From NCBI RefSeq assembly GCF_029892785.1, contig NZ_JARXXA010000014.1, forward strand, positions 57,391 through 121,390: DNA of 64,000 bases, given 5' to 3'. The notes below the pieces were generated by a model. It saw nothing but the letters and a program-made list of their open reading frames with translations. It was not told the origin of the DNA and did not search any database. The DNA is from Parabacteroides sp. PH5-46 (GTDB taxonomy: Bacteria; Bacteroidota; Bacteroidia; Bacteroidales; Tannerellaceae). Shown here in pieces: positions 59,327 through 64,000 of this stretch (positions within the stretch are counted from its first letter, which is position 1; each line of letters opens with the position of its first letter). The translations under genes were made by a program, and so were the position numbers.

Positions 59327-59357
59327 CAAAAGTAATTCCTTTAATTTAATGTTCAAA
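59327..59357 (-). promoter_or_regulatory. Promoter of sbcDC
   Basis: Minus strand TTTG (59354-59357), 19-bp spacer, TACTTTTG (59327-59334): full Bacteroidetes consensus, 17 bp before the sbcD ATG. Confidence 0.75.
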
Positions 59358-59636
59358 GCTGATAGCCCCCGGAAAGGAGCTAATTTTTAAAACCTCGGAT
59401 CTGTCGCTCAGAACAAGCTTCACTTTGTTGTTAAAAAACCTTATATCCTTTCATCTTTTATCAAAAAGCAAATTTCAGCTAACTTTACTTTTATTCAAAA
59501 GCAACAAAAAAATAAATCCTGAAAGATTTTTTAATATTTCTAGGTCGATATTTAACGTATTTTCAGTAAAAACACCACCTTTTCCCTATTTTATCTTCAT
59601 AATTTCAGTAAATCATCCAATTAAATTCCCTCATTG

Positions 59637-59670
59637 ATCCAAATGATTCCAGAGATTCATCCAAATGATT
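59637..59670. repeat. Direct repeat ATCCAAATGATT, 22-bp period
   Basis: Two identical 12-mers at 59637-59648 and 59659-59670; start-to-start distance 22 bp, about two helical turns, which would place both on one face of the DNA. Confidence 0.7.
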
Positions 59671-59976
59671 TTTTAACTATTCCGGCCAAGGTGAAAACAT
59701 GGTGGCTAGAATGTGTAAAATGAAGCGTTTTTTAACGCAAAACAGCCCCCCAAACGCTGTTCTTTTCAAGATAGCAAAAAGACAGGTTTAGAATAACGAA
59801 TATAGAATAATGAATGAAGAATATCTAAAAAAACACACTGCGAGTTCCGTTATGCGCCTCGTGAGCTTACAAAGCAACAAATCTAAAGTGTCAAATAAAA
59901 GCCTTTTTTACAAGCAAACCCTGCTTCAGCTCTAAATACGGCCTGCAAACAGGGGGTAAATTAACAATTTGACAAT

Positions 59977-60009
59977 TTGCAATTATCTGTAGTTTTTTTA
60001 TATTTTTGC
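59977..60009 (+). promoter_or_regulatory. Promoter of the tyrosine recombinase
   Basis: TTTG (59977-59980), 21-bp spacer, TATTTTTG (60002-60009): full Bacteroidetes consensus, 65 bp before the ATG at 60075. Confidence 0.75.
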
Positions 60010-60074
60010 CGCCATATTCAATGACTAATCCTGTGTGGACTTGATTATTTTTTAACCTTAAAAAGAAAGATAAG

Positions 60075-61325
60075 ATGATTTCTGTAAAATTTATGCTGCG
60101 AGCTTCCACTGTGAAGGGTCGCGCTTTTAGCCTTTTTGTACGCATTATCAGTAATCGTACCACGTACAATGTATCAACCAGCATCCGCCTGTATCCCTAT
60201 GAGTGGAATTTGGACAGGCAAATGATTATCCCGCCACTCATCGAAGGGGAACGCTCCCGGTACCTTGCCTGGGCTAAAGCGGAGCTGGAAAACGACCGCT
60301 ACTTTGTTGAATCCACCGCCTTACGGTTCGAAAGGGAAGGAACTCCCGATGCTGCCAAAATAGCTGCTGCCTACAGGCAGTACAAAGAAAAGGTTAGTGT
60401 AGCTGATTATGTAGACAAATTAGTCGAAAGGATGCTAAAGAAGGGACAAGTGCGTACTGCCAGAGCCTACCAGACTGTACTGGACAGGTTTATCAACTTC
60501 AGTAAAAAGCCTTCCATGAATTTTAATGCCATGACTCCCCTGTTAATGAAAGAGTTTGAGTTTCAGCTCACAGAAGAAGGACTTGCGCGTAACAGCATTT
60601 CATTCTATATGCGTAACCTACGGGCCATCTACAACAAAGGGGCAGAGGAAGGCCTTTTCCAAGCACACAGCATATCACCCTTCCGCGATGTGTTCACCGG
60701 GAATGAGACCACTAAAAAGCGTGCCCTGAGCAAAAAAGAGATGAGCCTGCTTGATCAGGTGGAAGCTAAGCTGCAGCCTTCAGAGCCCACCGAACTACCC
60801 TTCCATCTACAGCAGGCGCTCCTGATGTTCCTTTTCAGCTTCCATGCCAGAGGCATGTCTTACGTAGATATGGCTTTCCTGAAAAAAGAAGACCTCAAGG
60901 ATAATATTATATCATACAAGCGGATGAAGACCGGACAGAGGATCGAACTGAAGGTGACCCAGAAACTTAAGGATATACTAGAGATTTTCCGTCCACTTAC
61001 CGAAGAAAGCCCCTACCTTCTCCCCATCATCACCCGGAAGAATGTCTCTCCCCGCTTGCAGTATGAGAGCGGCTTACGAAGACAAAACCAGAAGCTGAGA
61101 GAAATCTCACAGTTTTTGGGGCTGAAGAACAAGCTCACCACCCATGTGGCTCGCCACACCTGGGCATCCATCGCTAAGGAGGCAAACCTGCCGCTGGCAG
61201 TTATCAGCGAAGCCCTCGGACATACCTCCGAGGCAACTACCCGCATCTACTTGGCCTCCTTCGACAGAAGTGTGCTCGATAAAGCCAATGAGACGGTAGC
61301 AAAAGCCGTTGCCCATGCCATGTAG
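60075..61325 (+). CDS. Tyrosine site-specific recombinase
   Basis: 416 residues. N-terminal arm-binding domain (MISVKFMLRASTVKGRAFSL), a SAM-like core-binding domain near residues 110-210, then the catalytic domain with Arg in FHARGMSYVD near 258, Lys in SYKRMKTGQ, His/Arg in HVARHTWASIA near 357-360, His in ALGHTSEATTRIY and the nucleophile Tyr near 392. All catalytic residues appear intact. It lies just before a pair of inverted 21-bp sites and a fimbrial operon, so I infer it is the invertase for that switch; this local type is distinct from conjugative element integrases by its position and lack of neighbouring mobility genes. Confidence 0.9.
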   Translation: MISVKFMLRASTVKGRAFSLFVRIISNRTTYNVSTSIRLYPYEWNLDRQMIIPPLIEGERSRYLAWAKAELENDRYFVESTALRFEREGTPDAAKIAAAYRQYKEKVSVADYVDKLVERMLKKGQVRTARAYQTVLDRFINFSKKPSMNFNAMTPLLMKEFEFQLTEEGLARNSISFYMRNLRAIYNKGAEEGLFQAHSISPFRDVFTGNETTKKRALSKKEMSLLDQVEAKLQPSEPTELPFHLQQALLMFLFSFHARGMSYVDMAFLKKEDLKDNIISYKRMKTGQRIELKVTQKLKDILEIFRPLTEESPYLLPIITRKNVSPRLQYESGLRRQNQKLREISQFLGLKNKLTTHVARHTWASIAKEANLPLAVISEALGHTSEATTRIYLASFDRSVLDKANETVAKAVAHAM

Positions 61326-61425
61326 CCAATAGAATATTAAGTTAATTTATATTTTCCGAAAAAAAGATAAGGAAGAATGACGAATTTTGCATATATTTGT
61401 AGTACCTATTTGATTTTCAACACAT

Positions 61426-61446
61426 CTGTCACTTAGTGAGTGACAG
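61426..61446 (+). repeat. Left inverted site of the candidate invertible element
   Basis: 21-bp copy: half-sites CTGTCACT and AGTGACAG around the centre TAGTG. Its reverse complement matches 62073-62093 at 20 of 21 positions. Confidence 0.85.
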
Positions 61447-62072
61447 AAAAGGAAGAAAAACCAGTAAGTTTCTGCAAATATCCACCATTTAAATTCGTCA
61501 GAAATACTTAATTCTTTTCAATATATTCACAATTATTGTCGGTTGAATTTGTGGATATACATATAATATAGGCTGGAAAATATACACCGGAAGCCGGGCA
61601 AACAAATAAAAATTGTCCGGTCGGGCAAGCTATACCCTGTCGACATCGAAGTTCTACACCGTAGAAGCCCCATGTAGAGAGCAAAGGACGAAAAATTCGG
61701 TAGAAGAACAGACTTTAGCCGGATTCGAATCCATTCAAGGCTCTCGCCTTCAACTTTTATGTGAGCAAAATCAATCTAATGCGTTTCTAACATAAATACG
61801 CATCTTCTTCCCCAAACAGACCTATAATTGTCTAAAAATCAACCTAACGAGCAGATTATTAGATTGTTTATAAAATGTTTGCAAATTTTACTCTTTCAAT
61901 GCCTATTCCTTCAATCTTCCAAACGGGCTTTTTATTACAATTTGAGACGGATTTTAGAGCACTTTTCAGCATCCCCTGTTTGTAAAAATGTTTCACTTTT
62001 TTATGAAACTACACAAACGAATTTTACAATTACCACAAATACAAGCATTTACATTTTCACTAAGCATATCTG
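61447..62072. mobile_element. Candidate invertible segment (626 bp)
   Basis: DNA enclosed by the two inverted sites, next to the recombinase and ending 72 bp before the DUF3575 start. By analogy with known Bacteroidales invertible promoters it should carry the operon promoter in one orientation. It also holds a short open frame (61567-61677) of no known family. Confidence 0.7.
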
Positions 62073-62093
62073 CTGTCACTCACTAAGTGATAG
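62073..62093 (-). repeat. Right inverted site of the candidate invertible element
   Basis: 21-bp copy with centre CACTA, in the opposite orientation to the left copy; a single difference (T for C at 62091). A short direct repeat TCACTAAG occurs at 62057-62064 and 62080-62087. Confidence 0.85.
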
Positions 62094-62144
62094 GTAGTGT
62101 AAAAATAAAGGGAAAGGAAGCCTTAAAAAAGAAGACTAACATTG

Positions 62145-62732
62145 ATGAAAACAGAGAATTGTATAACCGTTGGATGGATAAAAAAGACTGTAGTGGCGTT
62201 TGCCATGCTGACATTTTTCTCACCTTTTACGAAATCACAGGATGTGGCCCTTAAGTCGAACCTATTGTATGATGCGACAACGACGCTGAACCTGGGTCTC
62301 GAAATCGGCTTGGCTCCTAAGTGGACGCTGGAATTACCTGTAAACTACAACCCCTGGGAGTTCTCCAAGAACCGCAAACTTAAGCATTGGGCCATACAAC
62401 CTGAAGCCCGCTACTGGTTTTGCCAGCGCTTTATGGGTCACTTCATGGGCTTACATGCACACGTAGCAGGCTACAATGTCGGAGGACTGAAGATGTTTGG
62501 CCTCAATGAACACCGTTACGAGGGCTACCTCTACGGCGCAGGGATCTCCTACGGCTACCAGTGGATACTGAATAAGCGTTGGAGCATAGAAGCAACTGTA
62601 GGGGTTGGATACGCCTACCTCGATCATGCCAAGTATCCTTGTGAGAAATGTGCTGAGAAAATCGGTGATTTTACCAAAAACTATTTTGGACCTACAAAAG
62701 CGGGGATCTCTCTAATTTACATCATCAAATAA
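62145..62732 (+). CDS. DUF3575 outer-membrane barrel-like protein, first gene of fimbrial operon 2
   Basis: 195 residues from ATG 62145 (the TTG just before is not needed). After a signal segment (GWIKKTVVAFAMLTFFSPF) the mature part VALKSNLLYDATTTLNLGLE continues in close parallel to the protein encoded at 8460-9014, including NYNPWEF, HVAGYNVGGLKMFGLN and YLDHAKYPCEKC. Strand and order with the DUF3868 gene are the same as in operon 1. It starts 52 bp after the right inverted site, so its expression should depend on the switch. Confidence 0.85.
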   Translation: MKTENCITVGWIKKTVVAFAMLTFFSPFTKSQDVALKSNLLYDATTTLNLGLEIGLAPKWTLELPVNYNPWEFSKNRKLKHWAIQPEARYWFCQRFMGHFMGLHAHVAGYNVGGLKMFGLNEHRYEGYLYGAGISYGYQWILNKRWSIEATVGVGYAYLDHAKYPCEKCAEKIGDFTKNYFGPTKAGISLIYIIK

Positions 62733-62738
62733 CTGGAT

Positions 62739-64000
62739 ATGAAAAAGATACTATATACACTGGCCGGACTATATATAACATTATTGGCTACAACTGTCAA
62801 CTGTCAGTTATCTACTGACATACTAAAGTTGCATTCGCTCCGACAAGTGGAGGATTCCGTACTGTTAATAATGGATATTGACCTGACAAATGTGCATCTC
62901 AATACAGAGCGTTCCCTGGAGCTGACTCCGGTATTGTCTTCTCCCAAAGGACGGGAAGTGAAAATGAAGAGTGTGCTAGTTAACGGACGCCACCGCCAGA
63001 AAGCTTTTGAAAGGGAGGTAGAACTCAATGGATGGCAAAAGCAGGTTGCTTCGGCACATTATGTGGTTATTCCACTTAAGGGCGAGAACCGCCAAGTGGT
63101 TCGCTACCGCCAGGCAGTGCCTTATGAAAACTGGATGCGTGAAGCACAGCTGGATGTACAGTGCGACCTCTGTGGATGTGGAGGCGAACCGGCAGAATGG
63201 GAGAGCCGTAAACTGGCCAACCGTATCATACTAGAAGGAGTAAAAGAATACAGCCCTTCTATCCATGTAGCTTATATCCGCCCCGAAGCGGAGCAGGTAA
63301 AGGCAAGAAGCGAACAGAGCGATGTCTTCCTGGATTTCCCCGTGGCACGTACAGAGATCAATCCGAGTTTCGGTAACAACCCACGCGAACTTGCCAAGAT
63401 CGAACAGATCATTGGTGGCATACGTTCGGATAAGAATCTGACCGTAACCAGTGTCTTGATTACTGGCTATGCCTCCCCCGAAGGAAGTGTACAGGGTAAT
63501 AATCAGCTGTCCAGAGGACGTGCAGAAGCGCTCAGAAATTACCTTTCTATGCGTGCCGGTATCCCTTCACACCTCTACCAGGTAGGATATGGTGGTGAAG
63601 ACTGGGAAGGCTTAAGCCGTTTGGTACAGCAATCTTTCATCGAGCCCAAAGGCACCATCCTTTCAATCATCAACTACTACAACCCCGAAGAACGGAAAAA
63701 CCGTCTTAAGGCACTCAATGGCGGAAGACCTTACCAGCAAATGCTACATCAGTTATACCCACAACTACGCCGTGTGGTTGCAAGAATAGATTACAATGCC
63801 AGGAACTTCAATGTGGAAGAAGCCAAACAGGTGATCAAAACACAGCCGCGTCAGCTCAGTCTCAACGAGATGTTCCTTGTGGCAAACACCTACCCGGAAG
63901 GAAGCCCGCAGTTTGCAGAAGTATTCGAAACAGCTGTAAGACTCTATCCCGAAGATCCGGTAGCCAACCTCAATGCAGCTGCCTCGGCTCTCAAAGCAGG
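62739..64000 (+). CDS. DUF3868/OmpA-like protein, partial (continues beyond window)
   Basis: The frame is open from ATG 62739 to the window edge (420 codons). Signal peptide MKKILYTLAGLYITLLATTVNC; then DUF3868 blocks and an OmpA-like segment (NPSFGNNPRELAKIEQI, LITGYASPEGS, NNQLSRGRAEALRNYL) nearly the same as the gene at 6951-8447, and the start of the TPR tail (ANLNAAASALK). It follows the DUF3575 gene by 6 bp. The rest of the fimbrial operon, presumably fimbrillin and anchor genes, lies outside the window. Confidence 0.85.
   Translation, partial: MKKILYTLAGLYITLLATTVNCQLSTDILKLHSLRQVEDSVLLIMDIDLTNVHLNTERSLELTPVLSSPKGREVKMKSVLVNGRHRQKAFEREVELNGWQKQVASAHYVVIPLKGENRQVVRYRQAVPYENWMREAQLDVQCDLCGCGGEPAEWESRKLANRIILEGVKEYSPSIHVAYIRPEAEQVKARSEQSDVFLDFPVARTEINPSFGNNPRELAKIEQIIGGIRSDKNLTVTSVLITGYASPEGSVQGNNQLSRGRAEALRNYLSMRAGIPSHLYQVGYGGEDWEGLSRLVQQSFIEPKGTILSIINYYNPEERKNRLKALNGGRPYQQMLHQLYPQLRRVVARIDYNARNFNVEEAKQVIKTQPRQLSLNEMFLVANTYPEGSPQFAEVFETAVRLYPEDPVANLNAAASALKA

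Larger units (their letters stand above)
59358..60074. other. Long intergenic region upstream of the recombinase
   Basis: 717 bp with no credible gene. It has two exact 12-bp direct repeats ATCCAAATGATT (59637-59648, 59659-59670), a hairpin GCGTT-TTTT-AACGC (59725-59738) next to a stem AACAGC/GCTGTT (59741-59761) followed by CTTTTC, and the recombinase promoter at 59977-60009. The remainder is AT-rich and unexplained. Confidence 0.6.
61326..62144. promoter_or_regulatory. Switch region between recombinase and fimbrial operon 2
   Basis: 819 bp with no full gene. It contains the two inverted 21-bp sites and the 626 bp between them. A TATATTTG box lies outside the left site (61392-61399). Inside the segment only near-matches to the -7 consensus were found: plus-strand TACATTTT at 62050-62057 and minus-strand GATATTTG at 61475-61482. 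Confidence 0.65.

Noticed and set aside
59891..60184. 97-codon minus-strand frame overlapping the recombinase start
   Set aside because: It covers the recombinase promoter and first codons in antisense and resembles no protein; treated as chance.
60075..61325. Integrase of an integrative or conjugative element
   Set aside because: No tRNA target, direct-repeat ends, relaxase, transfer or cargo genes are present; the inverted sites next to it fit an inversion role better.
61721..61732. GGATTCGAATCC, similar to a tRNA T-loop
   Set aside because: No acceptor stem, D-arm or anticodon arm could be folded around it; it is a simple 12-bp palindrome.

Overview
The window comes from a member of the Bacteroidales, most likely Parabacteroides or a close relative. 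The evidence is the set of gene families (Mfa/FimA-type fimbrial lipoproteins, DUF3575 and DUF3868 proteins, a FeoA-FeoB fusion, a two-domain glycosyltransferase with a DUF4922 partner), zinc-less ribosomal proteins L36 and S14, weak Shine-Dalgarno sequences, and promoters of the Bacteroidetes type (-33 TTTG or TTG, 19-21 bp, -7 TAnnTTTG). I cannot fix the species from sequence reading alone. No tRNA, rRNA, CRISPR array or intact insertion sequence was seen.

Layout. (1) 1-9014, minus strand: a fimbrial operon running DUF3575 protein, DUF3868/OmpA-like protein, Mfa1-type fimbrillin, Mfa2-type anchor, two large accessory lipoproteins and a beta-helix-like protein cut by the window edge. (2) 9487-18625: a glycosyltransferase/DUF4922 pair, outer-membrane barrel proteins, and the envelope/cofactor run sppA-lpxK-thiL. 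(3) 18736-36845, minus strand: a continuous str-S10-spc-alpha ribosomal superoperon of 33 genes (rpsL to rplQ), including fusA, secY, map, infA and rpoA and two genes of fewer than 60 codons (rpmD, rpmJ). (4) 37179-45540: an opine-dehydrogenase-like gene next to a fused nucleotidyltransferase-aminotransferase, ugd, a lipoprotein phosphoesterase, and feoAB with a small Cys-rich partner. (5) 45842-55165: a tightly packed minus-strand run combining a glycan locus (methyltransferase, two glycosyltransferases, deacetylase-like protein, acyltransferase), recA, bcp, a radical SAM enzyme and a carboxynorspermidine-synthase-like dehydrogenase. (6) 55252-59309: sbcDC. (7) 60075-64000: a tyrosine recombinase followed by a second fimbrial operon (DUF3575 and DUF3868 genes) that continues past the window.

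The most interesting structure is between the recombinase and the second fimbrial operon. Two 21-bp sequences (61426-61446 and 62073-62093) match at 20 of 21 positions in opposite orientation and enclose 626 bp directly upstream of the operon. Each copy is itself a pair of 8-bp half-sites (one half-site in the right copy has a mismatch) around an asymmetric 5-bp centre, as expected for a tyrosine-recombinase crossover site. I infer a phase-variable DNA inversion switch controlling the second fimbrial operon, while the paralogous first operon has no recombinase beside it. Other points worth following are the fused NTase-aminotransferase plus opine-dehydrogenase pair, two concentric palindromes upstream of feoAB, and a 12-bp inverted repeat buried in the gene facing ugd.
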